DNA from: Tessaracoccus sp. MC1679
GTDB taxonomy: Bacteria > Actinomycetota > Actinomycetes > Propionibacteriales > Propionibacteriaceae
Direction of reading: 5' to 3'
Assembly: GCF_014164775.1 (NCBI RefSeq)
Contig: NZ_JACJGB010000012.1
Span: forward strand, 1 to 64,000
Length of the DNA stretch: 64,000 nucleotides
How positions within the stretch are numbered: the first letter of the stretch is position 1; each line of letters begins with the position of its first letter. Below the pieces are notes generated by a model. It made no database searches. It was not told where the DNA came from and worked only from the letters and a program-made list of their open reading frames with translations. Of this stretch, positions 33,811 through 42,076 are shown one piece after another. Both the position numbers and the translations under genes were made by a program.

Positions 33811-34143
33811 TTAGCGGGTAACGCAGCCGTCGCCGAGGAACCCCGACAAGATGCCCGGGATCACGAGGTAGAGCAGGGCGGCGCCGAGGACGACGAACAC
33901 CCCGATCAGGCCGCCCTTCGACACGTGCGGCATCGAGAACACCTTGCCCATGATCACCGCCGCCACCGCCGCCAGGATCCCCGCCGGGAACGCCACCCAC
34001 ACCAGAGCCCACGAGAACCAGCCCAGGAACTCGTCCACCAGGACCTGCGCCCCCGCCGGCGCGACCGGGCACACCATCCCCCGCCCCTCCGCAGGCACCA
34101 CCACACCCGCAGACACGGCCTCGGCTACGAACTGAACGATCAT
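33811..34143 (-). CDS. Small two-helix membrane protein (pilin/VirB2-like position)
   Basis: 110 residues from ATG 34143, overlapping the ParA-like gene stop (ATGA). Two long hydrophobic stretches (FLGWFSWALVWVAFPAGILA; GGLIGVFVVLGAALLYLVIP) and a short basic loop. Size, topology and location fit a conjugative pilin-like or VirB2/VirB3-like subunit of Gram-positive systems. No specific motif. Confidence 0.65.
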   Translation of the reverse strand: MIVQFVAEAVSAGVVVPAEGRGMVCPVAPAGAQVLVDEFLGWFSWALVWVAFPAGILAAVAAVIMGKVFSMPHVSKGGLIGVFVVLGAALLYLVIPGILSGFLGDGCVTR

Positions 34144-34880
34144 GAAATTTCCTCCACACACGACTTGATGACATCGACCGCGGACCGCAGCCGACGAGGA
34201 AGCGGATCGGCAGTAACCCCACCAACCCGAAGAGACGCACATTCCGGCACCAGCAGCAGCCGCCCCTCGGCCGCTGCCGCGGCGCGCAGCCTCGGCCCGC
34301 ACACCGAACCGACCGGTTTGGGCAGCACCCTTCCCGGGACACCGGTGATCGCTGGCACCACCCGCACACCTTCGAGGGTGTCGAGGCGGGCGTTGAGACG
34401 CCGCACGCTCGGCACCGAACACGCCGCCACCACTACCAACACAGACACCGCCGGCAGAGGCTCGGCCCAAGCGCCGAGGTCCAGGACCGTGACCCCTGCG
34501 CTGGTGTCGGGGAGGATCGTGGCGTCGGGGTCGGTGCGGCGCTCGAGCCGCAGCCCGTCGCGGGACCCGATACTCCAACCGTCCTCGAGGCCGAGTTCAG
34601 CCGACGACGCGGCCGCCAACCCCGAGGTGTGCGGCGCGGTGAGCTCCACCAGGCGGCCGGCGCCGAGGGCCTCGGCGATCGCCAACGCCACCGTCGTGGT
34701 CCCCACACCACCCGAGACACCGACCACGCCCACCACCACCTCAGCCGCAGCTGGCAGCTCCGCCATCGCTGCTGCGGTGGCCGTTTCGGGTCGGGGGGTC
34801 GGGTCGGTGGTGAAAGCGCCGGAGTGGAGGGCGGTGTAGGCGGCGCGCAGCTCAGCCAGCGAGAACGTGGCGGTGGTCAT
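34140..34880 (-). CDS. ParA/MinD-like ATPase of the transfer operon
   Basis: 246 residues. The P-loop GVVGVSGGVGTTTVALAIAE lacks the signature Lys of the deviant Walker A motif (KGGxGK): GVGTTT replaces GVGKTT. The rest (VTVLDLGAWAEPLPAVSVLV) follows the SIMIBI fold. Such proteins occur in tad and conjugation clusters and position machinery at the cell surface; the missing Lys may mean weak or no ATPase activity. It is coupled to both flanking genes. Confidence 0.72.
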   Translation of the reverse strand: MTTATFSLAELRAAYTALHSGAFTTDPTPRPETATAAAMAELPAAAEVVVGVVGVSGGVGTTTVALAIAEALGAGRLVELTAPHTSGLAAASSAELGLEDGWSIGSRDGLRLERRTDPDATILPDTSAGVTVLDLGAWAEPLPAVSVLVVVAACSVPSVRRLNARLDTLEGVRVVPAITGVPGRVLPKPVGSVCGPRLRAAAAAEGRLLLVPECASLRVGGVTADPLPRRLRSAVDVIKSCVEEIS

Positions 34881-35047
34881 CGCTGCGCCCCCAAGGCGGC
34901 CTTCAGCTCCTCCGGCGGAACATCCAGCAACTGACGGCGGGCATCCAGAGCGTGCTGCAGCTGCTGGGTCCAGAACACCAACTGGTCGCAGGCCTCCGCC
35001 TCGCCCTTCGCAGCAACGATCAGCTGCTGCGTCTCCTCATCCGACAT
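34877..35047 (-). CDS. Small acidic protein at the head of the core transfer operon
   Basis: 56 residues from ATG 35047: MSDEETQQLIVAAKGEAEAC, helical, ending LDVPPEELKAALGAQR. It overlaps the ParA-like gene start (ATGA). A degraded second copy (MLDEETQQLIVTAE) is found at about 40136, which supports the reading frame as real. No family recognised. The promoter of the downstream genes probably lies in the 384-bp region upstream. Confidence 0.6.
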   Translation of the reverse strand: MSDEETQQLIVAAKGEAEACDQLVFWTQQLQHALDARRQLLDVPPEELKAALGAQR

Positions 35048-35431
35048 CTCCGTGGCCCCTTTCGCTGTCCTCGTGCTGTCCTGCCCCCTATGAACCCGGT
35101 CCAATCCCGGCCAGCGCGTAAACAAGTTCCAGCGACTCCACGCAGACAGGGAGCCCCTACGTGCCGGGCAGGAGGGAAGCCGGCTACCAGCGGCTGCTTG
35201 ACCGTGGGAGGTGCAGGCAGGATTCCTGCTGAAGGGCCGGCGGGGCGGGGCAAGCCAGCGACGTCGTGCGGGCCGGAGTGTTCAGAGCGCAGCAGCAATG
35301 CCCGGTGAGCCGGCGTCAGGCACCGACCCGGAGTGGGCACTCCATCACGAACGCCCTAGGAACAATCTGGTGACCCTGGCGTCATGCCGCCGGCAGCAGT
35401 GGAGGAAGAGGCCGCCCGTGATCGAAGCCTC
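35048..35431. other. Intergenic region, likely promoter of the core transfer operon
   Basis: 384 bp without a gene. The 80 bp next to the small acidic gene are similar to 40137-40220 (shared strings such as CAGCGCGTAA and GAACCCGG), so this leader has been duplicated. A G/C-rich stretch follows; no terminator or clear -10/-35 pair stands out. Confidence 0.45.
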
Positions 35432-36082
35432 TCAGCACGGAGCCAATTCGGTCTCGGACAGCGCCGCCCGCCAACTCCCGTCGGGCATCTGCTCCATGAG
35501 GACCATGACCTTCATCGTCTGATCGGGCTGGATGACGCTCTCGCCGGGCTGGCCGGTGTCGATGTCGACGGTCTGCAAGTGTGTTGGGTCGAAACAGAAG
35601 TTGATTTCCGAGGTGGTGACTCCATCGGTGTCGGTGGTCGGCTCAGCGATCACCGCGTCACGGAAGATCACATACCCCTTGCGGATCAGGTTGTTGTTCC
35701 GAAGCCGAACGATTCCAGCGACCGAATCGGTGGCTTCCTGACCCGTGCTGACGAGCTGGATCTCCGTCAGATCGGTCAGGTCGGGATTCCGGGTGAACTT
35801 GTCCATGGTGATCTCGTGGGTTTCCCAGGCGGCGCGGATCTTGGCCTGCACCGCAGACTCTCCGGCTGGCCGGTCGGGGAACCACTCTTGGCTCCCGGAG
35901 GGTTCGGCATTCGGGGATGGGCTCGGCGTCGTGGAGGGTGAGGCCGGCGCAGCGCTGGTTGTCACCATCGTCGGGGACGTGGACGGGCTGCCGGCAGATT
36001 GAGTGCCCGGCGAACAGCCGGCGAGGACCGCGCACGTGGCGGTCATGGCTACGGCTACTACCGCTGCACGTCGTGGGTTCAT
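35432..36082 (-). CDS. Lipoprotein of the transfer region
   Basis: 216 residues with a lipoprotein signal: AVVAVAMTATCAVLAGCSPG, lipobox VLAGC at about 19-23. A Ser/Thr/Pro linker of about 40 residues leads to a compact domain (WETHEITMDKFTRNPDLTDL; RLRNNNLIRKGYVIFRDAVI) resembling other actinobacterial lipoproteins with a NTF2-like fold. A comparable lipoprotein is encoded in the tad cluster (50692-51282). Function unknown; a surface role in mating is inferred. Confidence 0.72.
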   Translation of the reverse strand: MNPRRAAVVAVAMTATCAVLAGCSPGTQSAGSPSTSPTMVTTSAAPASPSTTPSPSPNAEPSGSQEWFPDRPAGESAVQAKIRAAWETHEITMDKFTRNPDLTDLTEIQLVSTGQEATDSVAGIVRLRNNNLIRKGYVIFRDAVIAEPTTDTDGVTTSEINFCFDPTHLQTVDIDTGQPGESVIQPDQTMKVMVLMEQMPDGSWRAALSETELAPC

Positions 36083-36207
36083 GGTCTAGATCATCTCCAA
36101 CAGATCGATCACCGACTCGCCTCACCCGATTCGAGCGGCGACCAGTGTCGGTGGAACTCAGGGTCGGTGTGCAGTCCTCGATGTGCGCGGGCAGACCGTC
36201 GAATGGG

Positions 36208-36984
36208 TCAGGCGGCGGTGCTGCGGGCTGCTTCGCGGAGGACCGTCAACGCTTTCCTGGCGCGGTACTGCAGCTGGTCGACGGTTTGTCCGGGCTGGAC
36301 CAGCTGCACACACGCCGAGCGGGCGGTGATACCCGCGCTGGACCGCGACGTGATCCCGTCCTCGTGGGCTGTGACCGCCAGCGCGACCAGCAGATCCATA
36401 TCCTCCCTGCTGAGCCCCGCCTCGGTCACCGCCCACCAGTACAGGTCGGTGGTGTGCAGTGGCCTCATGTAGGCCCCGCGATGATTGAGGCGCTCCACCG
36501 CTTCGAAGTCCAGCGTGGCCCGATCCCGCCAGATCCGCTCCGCGGTCTCTCCCCAGCCGAAGTCGCGGTCGATCGCCCGACCGACGCGGCGGGCGACCCC
36601 CTGCGGGATCCAGCCCTTCATCGGATCGTCCCACGGATACTGCGCCACCTCGGTCCACAGATAGCCAGCCGCCACATCCTCCAGATGCCTCACGTCAGGG
36701 GTCATGGAGGCCCGCCGCATAACGGTCGCCTCACATGCGGGCAGCACCAGGAACACCAGCACCGCTGTCGCGGCGGTCCGTGACTCCTCCACCAACGTCA
36801 GCCGGCCCAACGCGAGGAACATCTCCCGGTCCTCCTGCCAGTCGACATCATCCATCCGCCACTGCGCGACCTCCCGGTGCGAGGCGAACCGGGTCAGCAG
36901 GGGCTCGTCCCTGGTCCAATGCGGCCAGGTGTCGTCGGCGGCCTGAAGTAGAGGGTCGAGATGGAGGGCGGCGCGCACGCTCAT
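36208..36984 (-). CDS. Hypothetical protein with a degraded paralogue nearby
   Basis: About 258 residues from ATG 36984; AAAGGA nine bases upstream supports this start over the longer frame. Helix-rich, Trp-rich protein (DDTWPHWTRDEPLLTRFASH; AERIWRDRATLDFEAVERLN) without signal or membrane segments. The C-terminal QYRARKALTVLREAARSTAA is repeated, degraded, at 40222-40446. I do not recognise the family; position suggests a transfer accessory or regulator. Confidence 0.6.
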   Translation of the reverse strand: MSVRAALHLDPLLQAADDTWPHWTRDEPLLTRFASHREVAQWRMDDVDWQEDREMFLALGRLTLVEESRTAATAVLVFLVLPACEATVMRRASMTPDVRHLEDVAAGYLWTEVAQYPWDDPMKGWIPQGVARRVGRAIDRDFGWGETAERIWRDRATLDFEAVERLNHRGAYMRPLHTTDLYWWAVTEAGLSREDMDLLVALAVTAHEDGITSRSSAGITARSACVQLVQPGQTVDQLQYRARKALTVLREAARSTAA

Positions 36985-37297
36985 CGCAGGGGTCCTTTCG
37001 CGGTTGGTTCGCGATGAACCTCCCGCGGGCACCTCTCCCGTTCCCTACCCCCACACCCCGCCCCACGAGGGGTACGCGACCCCGATTCGGCGTCTGACTA
37101 CGGGCGATGAACCTACCCCCGAAACTTCACCAGGCCGCTGGACAGCCACGCTCCAAGGCATGGAGCTATGGGGTGGGGTCAGGCGCTCTGCGGGTCTCTA
37201 GCCGCGCCGACGTTCACTGTCCCGGGGCTCCGGGGGCGTTGTGATCGTTTCACCCACCGCGGTGGACAGCGCTGTGCACAACGCCGGGTGCGGTCCC
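36985..37297. other. Intergenic region after abiE module 2
   Basis: 313 bp with no supported gene. It holds the AAAGGA ribosome binding site of the leftward 36984 gene and a short perfect palindrome, CCACCGCGGTGG at 37254-37265, of unknown meaning. Confidence 0.4.
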
Positions 37298-37954
37298 TCA
37301 GTTCTGGGTTCCCCAGTCGGGGCGGGGATGGTTGCGCGCCATCCATTTCTGGCTTCGGCCCAGGACGGCGGCGATCTCCGCCGACGTGACCCGGCTCCGC
37401 TGCAGCGACGCGATCAACGACGGTGTTTCCTCGGGTGCCGCCCGCAGCAGGTCGTCGCGTTCCTCCCCGGTCAGGCGCCGCCACCGCGCCTTGACTGGTC
37501 TCGGCTCCGCCAGAGCCGTCTGGCGGTTCTCTAGCTCGGTTAGGCGGGTGGCGCGGCAGTCGTCGCACAGCTTCCCCGGCACCGTCAGGATCGTGCCGCA
37601 CCGCCCACACGGATGCGGGCGCCGCCGCGGCCGCCCCGCCGACACGACCGCCAACGACTCCTCATCAGCGATCCCGTGCCGATCCCGATACACCCGGACC
37701 GTGAGCTCATGGGAACGGGCCAGATGGATACCGAGACTGGCGAACCGCTGCCCACACTCATGACACAAGACCCCCTCGGCGGTGCGATCCACCCTCCCCC
37801 ACACGCCACGGCCACTCGGATCCCCAACCCTCAGATCGGCCGCGGTGGGCAGCCCCAAACCCCGCTTGACCCTCCTCGCATGGAAAACACACAGCGGACC
37901 AGCCGTCAGCGTCATGCACCCGAACGCCCCACACCGAGACACGCCCACGGTCAC
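37298..37954 (-). CDS. MucR/Ros-like zinc-finger protein coupled to AbiE module 2
   Basis: 218 residues from GTG 37954, which overlaps the toxin stop (GTGA). A central LCHECGQRFASLGIHLARSH followed by ELTVRVYRDRHGI matches the MucR/Ros zinc-finger DNA-binding motif (C-x2-C...H...H and YR). There are more Cys pairs (CGRCG; CDDC) that could bind a second zinc, and a C-terminal helix-turn-helix-like SRVTSAEIAAVLGRSQKWMA. It is the third gene of an AbiEi-AbiEii operon, an unusual extra member, and may regulate the operon or bind phage or plasmid DNA. Confidence 0.72.
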   Translation of the reverse strand: MTVGVSRCGAFGCMTLTAGPLCVFHARRVKRGLGLPTAADLRVGDPSGRGVWGRVDRTAEGVLCHECGQRFASLGIHLARSHELTVRVYRDRHGIADEESLAVVSAGRPRRRPHPCGRCGTILTVPGKLCDDCRATRLTELENRQTALAEPRPVKARWRRLTGEERDDLLRAAPEETPSLIASLQRSRVTSAEIAAVLGRSQKWMARNHPRPDWGTQN

Positions 37955-38814
37955 AGATCCTCCCGGGTGCTCGGAGGGCCGAAGATCGGGTCGAGGACAG
38001 CGGCCACCCTGGCGATCTGGTCGTCAAGGAGTGCGTCCGTGACGGCCTCGAGTCGTTCCTTGCGGCGCCACGCGGCCCACTTGGCCTGGGCAACCTGCCC
38101 GTAGCCCGCCAGCACGCGGCTGACCGGTTGGAGGAGCACACCCCGGTGGGCAGCCACCGCCGCCGCGGCGAGACGCAGATCGTCGCGGTTGATCCCCTGA
38201 ACGGCCAGCTGGACGATGTCGACGTAGTCGCGCCAGCGGGTGCTCGTGATCCCGCGCTCCAGGATCGTCACCCCCTTCTCCGCGATGCTGGTCTCAGCGG
38301 CATAGCCGAGCACCTCGATCGGATCACCGTCGACACGCTCGATACGCACCATCCGCGGTGGCGGGACGATCGGATCCCCGGTGGAGACATCCCAGGCCGC
38401 GACACCTCGCCACACCCCGATCCCGGCCCCGACCCGCACCCGGAACCCGGGATAGTCAGCCTCCTCGCGGATCTCAGCCACCTCGATGCTGCCCACGTCG
38501 AAGACAACCCCATCGTCGAGCTCCATCGCGGCCAGGTCCCGCACCACCTCGACCAGATGTGCCGGCGTCACATCCGCAGAGATCGCGTTCACATCGACAT
38601 CCTTGGTGGCTCGCCGCCACCCGTACGAGGCCAGCAGGATCCCTCCCTTGATCACAAAAGCATCACCATGGCGGCTACGAGTCAGCCGGTCGAGGAACGA
38701 CTCCAAAACATGCCGGGTCAGATACTCCTGAGTCGGCGCCGGGCTCCCGGTCTTCGACGCCGTCGACCGCGCCGCCGCCTGCAAACGGCGGAACACCTCC
38801 TCCCCCGTGCTCAC
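37951..38814 (-). CDS. AbiEii-type nucleotidyltransferase toxin (module 2)
   Basis: 287 residues. FVIKGGILLASYGWRRATKD and then VDVNA is the nucleotidyltransferase motif (GG...TKDVD), and SIAEKGVTILERGITSTRWR then DYVDI contains the conserved KG/RxxDxxD region of the AbiEii family. It is only distantly similar to the toxin of module 1, so the two modules are independent acquisitions. It overlaps the antitoxin gene by four bases. Confidence 0.87.
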   Translation of the reverse strand: MSTGEEVFRRLQAAARSTASKTGSPAPTQEYLTRHVLESFLDRLTRSRHGDAFVIKGGILLASYGWRRATKDVDVNAISADVTPAHLVEVVRDLAAMELDDGVVFDVGSIEVAEIREEADYPGFRVRVGAGIGVWRGVAAWDVSTGDPIVPPPRMVRIERVDGDPIEVLGYAAETSIAEKGVTILERGITSTRWRDYVDIVQLAVQGINRDDLRLAAAAVAAHRGVLLQPVSRVLAGYGQVAQAKWAAWRRKERLEAVTDALLDDQIARVAAVLDPIFGPPSTREDL

Positions 38815-39377
38815 GTCAACGCCTCCAACGCCGCCAACGTCGGCGCCTTAGCACGGGGCAACACGAGGGCCAGCTCAACCAGGCGGGCCGGTTTACCGCC
38901 CCGCCGCAGCCACTCCTTCAACGCATCCCGTGCCAACTCGTAGCCCACCTCCCCGCGGAGCCGGAACGCGTCAACGATCGACCGCTCCGCCGAGTACAAC
39001 CCGATCCGCAGATCCGACCCCGGAATGAGCACCTCCACACGTCCCACACCGAACGTGTCACGGTCAAAGGAATGCCACACGATCGAACCGCCGCCGGCAG
39101 GGATCCTCGACCCACGAGGGATCGCCACATCCAACCCAGCCGGAATCTCGTCAGTGAGTTCATGATGGGCCAGCGCCGAGGCAAGACAGACCGTCGCATC
39201 CCGACGCCGCCTCGCGGCCTCAACCAGATCCCAGTCCACGCCCGCGTCATCAACCGGCACGTAGATCCCCCGAGCGATCCGCTCGTACCGACCATCCCGG
39301 GCAGCCCGATACAACCCACTCCGAGACAGACCCACCTGGTGCGCCGTAGCCGGTGTCAACGTCCCCACCCCACCCAC
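38811..39377 (-). CDS. AbiEi-type antitoxin (module 2)
   Basis: 188 residues. The N-terminal winged helix (TPATAHQVGLSRSGLYRAAR then GRYERIARGIYV) is the AbiEi N-terminal domain; the remainder (ATVCLASALAHHELTDEIPA) is the AbiEi antitoxin domain. GTG or ATG choices near 39377 are not resolved. An inverted repeat TGATCCGT...ACGGATCA immediately upstream is the likely autoregulatory operator. Confidence 0.85.
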   Translation of the reverse strand: MGGVGTLTPATAHQVGLSRSGLYRAARDGRYERIARGIYVPVDDAGVDWDLVEAARRRRDATVCLASALAHHELTDEIPAGLDVAIPRGSRIPAGGGSIVWHSFDRDTFGVGRVEVLIPGSDLRIGLYSAERSIVDAFRLRGEVGYELARDALKEWLRRGGKPARLVELALVLPRAKAPTLAALEALT

Positions 39378-39388
39378 CCCCTTTGAAA

Positions 39389-39426
39389 TGATCCGTAGAC
39401 AGCTAATGCTACCTGATGACGGATCA
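39389..39426. promoter_or_regulatory. abiE operator (module 2)
   Basis: A perfect 8-bp inverted repeat, TGATCCGT (39389-39396) and ACGGATCA (39419-39426), spaced 22 bp, just upstream of the antitoxin gene. A third TGATCCGT lies at 39557-39564. Autorepression by AbiEi is the expected function. A 42-codon rightward ORF (39416-39544, MTDQLKGWLCRTGPRALVRA) starts inside the repeat and could share it; it is not otherwise supported. Confidence 0.55.
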
Positions 39427-39578
39427 GCTCAAGGGTTGGCTGTGCAGAACAGGACCCCGTGCCCTCGTCAGAGCGGGAGTAATCCCCGGCGCATACCTCC
39501 TGGACGAGTTGGGGCCCTTCCGAGCCCGCCTACAGATCCTCTGAGCCGAGCTTGCCTGATCCGTCATGGAGCCGACCG

Positions 39579-39622
39579 CTATATAGGGGTCCATACTGCG
39601 CCCTATATAGGCGCTACATAGG
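39579..39622. repeat. CTAYATAGG short repeats
   Basis: Three copies of the nonamer CTATATAGG or CTACATAGG, at 39579-39587, 39603-39611 and 39614-39622. Two are palindromic (CTATATAG). Spacing is 24 and 11 bp start to start. They are AT-rich islands in GC-rich DNA with no gene over them; a protein binding site, origin or partition-like element is possible. Confidence 0.5.
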
Positions 39623-39741
39623 GGCAGCCAGGCTTGCACACACCAGCAGCCTGCGGCGGTCACCATCCACCCCACCCCCGAGCGCAAGCGACCCGCCACA
39701 GCGCACCGCGCCGACCGCCCAGTGCCCCGCGGAGGGCAGAG

Positions 39742-40002
39742 TCAGTTCGTCAACGGCTTCGACGGCCGGCGCTTCTCGTCAGCGAGTCCGCAGACCCTGG
39801 GGCGAGCTAGCAGGAGACCGGGATTCTGGGCGGAGAGGACATGTAGAAGCTCCGTCAGCAGGGTCTCGACGAGCTTGTCGACGTACTCGGGTGGATAGCT
39901 GACGACCGGATCGTCCACCACGCCGACGTCCTCACCCTCAAAGGCGCCAGCTACCGACTCCGCAACCGAGGCGTCGACCCTCCCCAGCATCCGCACCACC
40001 AC
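39742..40002 (-). CDS. Small hypothetical protein
   Basis: 86 residues (VVRMLGRVDASVAESVAGAF; EYVDKLVETLLTELLHVLSA). The composition is protein-like, with two amphipathic helices, but no family is recognised and the start (GTG) is not supported by a strong ribosome binding site. It precedes the degraded transfer-operon copy in the same direction. Confidence 0.35.
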   Translation of the reverse strand: MVVRMLGRVDASVAESVAGAFEGEDVGVVDDPVVSYPPEYVDKLVETLLTELLHVLSAQNPGLLLARPRVCGLADEKRRPSKPLTN

Positions 40003-40019
40003 CGAAACCCCCAGCTAAA

Positions 40020-40446
40020 CTACCCACACCCGTCCAGTTTTCGCCCGTCGAAACCGACCAGTTTCGGGCGTCGTCCACACACAGGCCTCCGCCTCTCCGC
40101 GGTCACGATCAGCTGCTGCGTCTCCTCATCCAACATGCCACGGTCACCCCTTCTCTCTTGCCTTTGCTGGTCCTGCCCTCTTAGAACCCGGACCAGCATC
40201 AGCCAGCGCGTAACCGACGGCCTAGGACTTTCCTCGTGGTTCGGAGCTGCGGCCACGGCCTACGCGGGGGTAGCTGTGTGGGCTGTGCGGTTGGGCGGCT
40301 TCGGTGCGGGTGGCTGCCTCGTGGAGCACCCGGAGTGCGCGACTGACCCGGTACTGCACCGGTCGGCGGACTGGGCCGACCAGTGCAGATACACCGGGCT
40401 TAGTAGTCACACCGGCCTCGATTGGTGTCGGAGTGCTCCGGCACAA
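40020..40446 (-). pseudogene. Degraded duplicate of the transfer-operon head
   Basis: Leftward frames contain PVQYRVSRALRVLHEAATRT (40222-40446), matching the C-terminus of the 36208-36984 protein, followed by a leader and MLDEETQQLIVTAE at about 40136, matching the small acidic protein at 34877-35047. The lipoprotein gene that lies between these in the main locus is missing. After TAERR the sequence diverges into another frame. This is a remnant of a second transfer-operon head, duplicated and partly deleted. Confidence 0.65.
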
Positions 40447-40509
40447 TGGCTAGGTGTCCAGCCGAGCCCTTCCGAGCCTTCGCCCGATCACCGACGACCT
40501 CTCCGCTGA

Positions 40510-41913
40510 TTGGGCAGCGCCGTGTCCCCGCCGCCTGCGGCCGTTCTCGGTTTCCCTCCGGGGCTCCCGGAGTCGTTCCACGCTGACCTCGAGGAGGTCT
40601 CTCTCACTAGCGGCAGATCACAGATGAGCGTCTCCAAGGTCAGCCCTGCACAGCGTCAGGATGAGGACTACACGCTGCGGTGGCCCCCCACGCTCTTGAA
40701 GAGGGAGCTCTCCCGAGAACTCAACCATCGCACCGTCAAGGACTGGGGAGAACGCTGTGAGCTGCTGCTGGAGCAGGCCTTCGTGAGCCGGCGTGCTGTG
40801 GACGACTTCCGAGCTCATCAACCAGAGCCAGCCGATCCCTGGGGCCGGTCGATGGTTTCGGCCGCGCCACGACTGACTGATCAGCAGCGCTGGCTGCAGC
40901 AGCTACTCAGCAGGGTAGACACGTTGCCCACTATCACCACCACAGCAAGACCGTACTTCTCCCAACGCCATGCGGTCTCGACAAGGACGGCTGCGAGGTC
41001 TATCGAGTCAGCGGCAGGGCTGTTCGTGAGTCTGTTCAGCGAGCTTGAAGACCTTGGCTACTTTGAGGAGACGATGGGGAAGGATTGCCCAGACGATCCC
41101 ACAGCCGTCGACCCCGCTGATGCAATCGCGCTGAAGCTGTCCCGCCCTGGTTTGTGGCCCATCGATCCGGAGCTATGCCGCAAGGACCCGACGCTGCTGT
41201 TCGATCTGATCGAGGTTCTTCACGATCTTGTGTCTGCCCCTCGTGCCAGGTGGATGCACCCCTTCGGAGGTTGTGGCTGGCATCACGGTGACTACTCGGG
41301 TTCACGAGGTCAGGAGGTCTACAGGTGGCGCGTCAACAGGCTCCTTGAAGACTCGGCAGCAGACCTCTACCTCGCTGAGGCTGGGGAGGATCGCGGCCGT
41401 CTCGTCCATGTCCTCGATCCCGCACGTCACGAACTGATCGAGAAGATGACCGACCCAGCACGCGAACCTCGCGACGATGTCTTGCACGCCATCGCTCTCT
41501 ACCGATCGCGAGGTGCCACAGTGCAGGACAAGACGTCCGCCAATCGGGCCCTTGCAGGTGTACTTGAGGAACGGCGGGCGCTGCTCAAAGACGTGCTGGT
41601 CACGAAGGATGAGTCCGCTCTGTTCGAGATCGCCAACAAGTTCTCCATCCGTCACAAGGATGCTCGCCAACGCTCTGACTACGACCCCGTGTTCCTGGAC
41701 TGGATCTTCTGGTGGTACCTCGCCACAGTCGAGCTGACAACTCGAGTCCTCGACTCACGAGTGTCAGCAGCACGTGGCGCTACTGGCGTCGCTCAAGCTG
41801 CAAGGGTCGGCGACGACGCGCAGGGCGGGACGGGAGATCCACTCGTTACTCGCCCAAGAGGCCCGGCCCCGCACGGAGCCTGGCCATCTGTCGAGCAGAA
41901 GGAAACACCATGA
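40510..41913 (+). CDS. Large orphan hypothetical protein (candidate defence gene)
   Basis: 467 residues if the TTG at 40510 is used; ATG 40624 (MSVSKVSPAQRQ) is the better start. It is soluble, with an N-terminal helical domain (LLKRELSRELNHRTVKDWGE; GERCELLLEQAFV), a middle part (AIALKLSRPGLWPIDPELCR) and a C-terminal block IANKFSIRHKDARQRSDYDP then FLDWIFWWYLATVELT. I recall similar C-terminal blocks in uncharacterised proteins of defence islands, but cannot name the family. It lies between AbiE module 2 and a metal-resistance module. Less GC-rich patches suggest transfer. Confidence 0.6.
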   Translation: MGSAVSPPPAAVLGFPPGLPESFHADLEEVSLTSGRSQMSVSKVSPAQRQDEDYTLRWPPTLLKRELSRELNHRTVKDWGERCELLLEQAFVSRRAVDDFRAHQPEPADPWGRSMVSAAPRLTDQQRWLQQLLSRVDTLPTITTTARPYFSQRHAVSTRTAARSIESAAGLFVSLFSELEDLGYFEETMGKDCPDDPTAVDPADAIALKLSRPGLWPIDPELCRKDPTLLFDLIEVLHDLVSAPRARWMHPFGGCGWHHGDYSGSRGQEVYRWRVNRLLEDSAADLYLAEAGEDRGRLVHVLDPARHELIEKMTDPAREPRDDVLHAIALYRSRGATVQDKTSANRALAGVLEERRALLKDVLVTKDESALFEIANKFSIRHKDARQRSDYDPVFLDWIFWWYLATVELTTRVLDSRVSAARGATGVAQAARVGDDAQGGTGDPLVTRPRGPAPHGAWPSVEQKETP

Positions 41914-42063
41914 CCGATCAGGGACTTCTGTCGAGATGCACTGCAGTTTGTACGACTTCCCGCGTACCAGTTTGTGAATCGGGGTGCTGGCCCGCGATTC
42001 GTACAAAGTAGGGCGGCCGCCCTCAGCGGCTGACGCCTGTGACCGAGTGTTCAGTGCGCGCTG

Positions 42064-42069
42064 TATAGT
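42064..42069 (+). promoter_or_regulatory. -10 element of the cmtR-cadD operon, likely leaderless
   Basis: TATAGT ends seven bases before the ATG of the ArsR-type gene at 42077, so transcription probably starts at or next to the start codon. No ribosome binding site is present. GTATAGTTCAGTCCATGCTG shows the arrangement. The repressor presumably binds around this promoter. Confidence 0.55.
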
Positions 42070-42076
42070 TCAGTCC

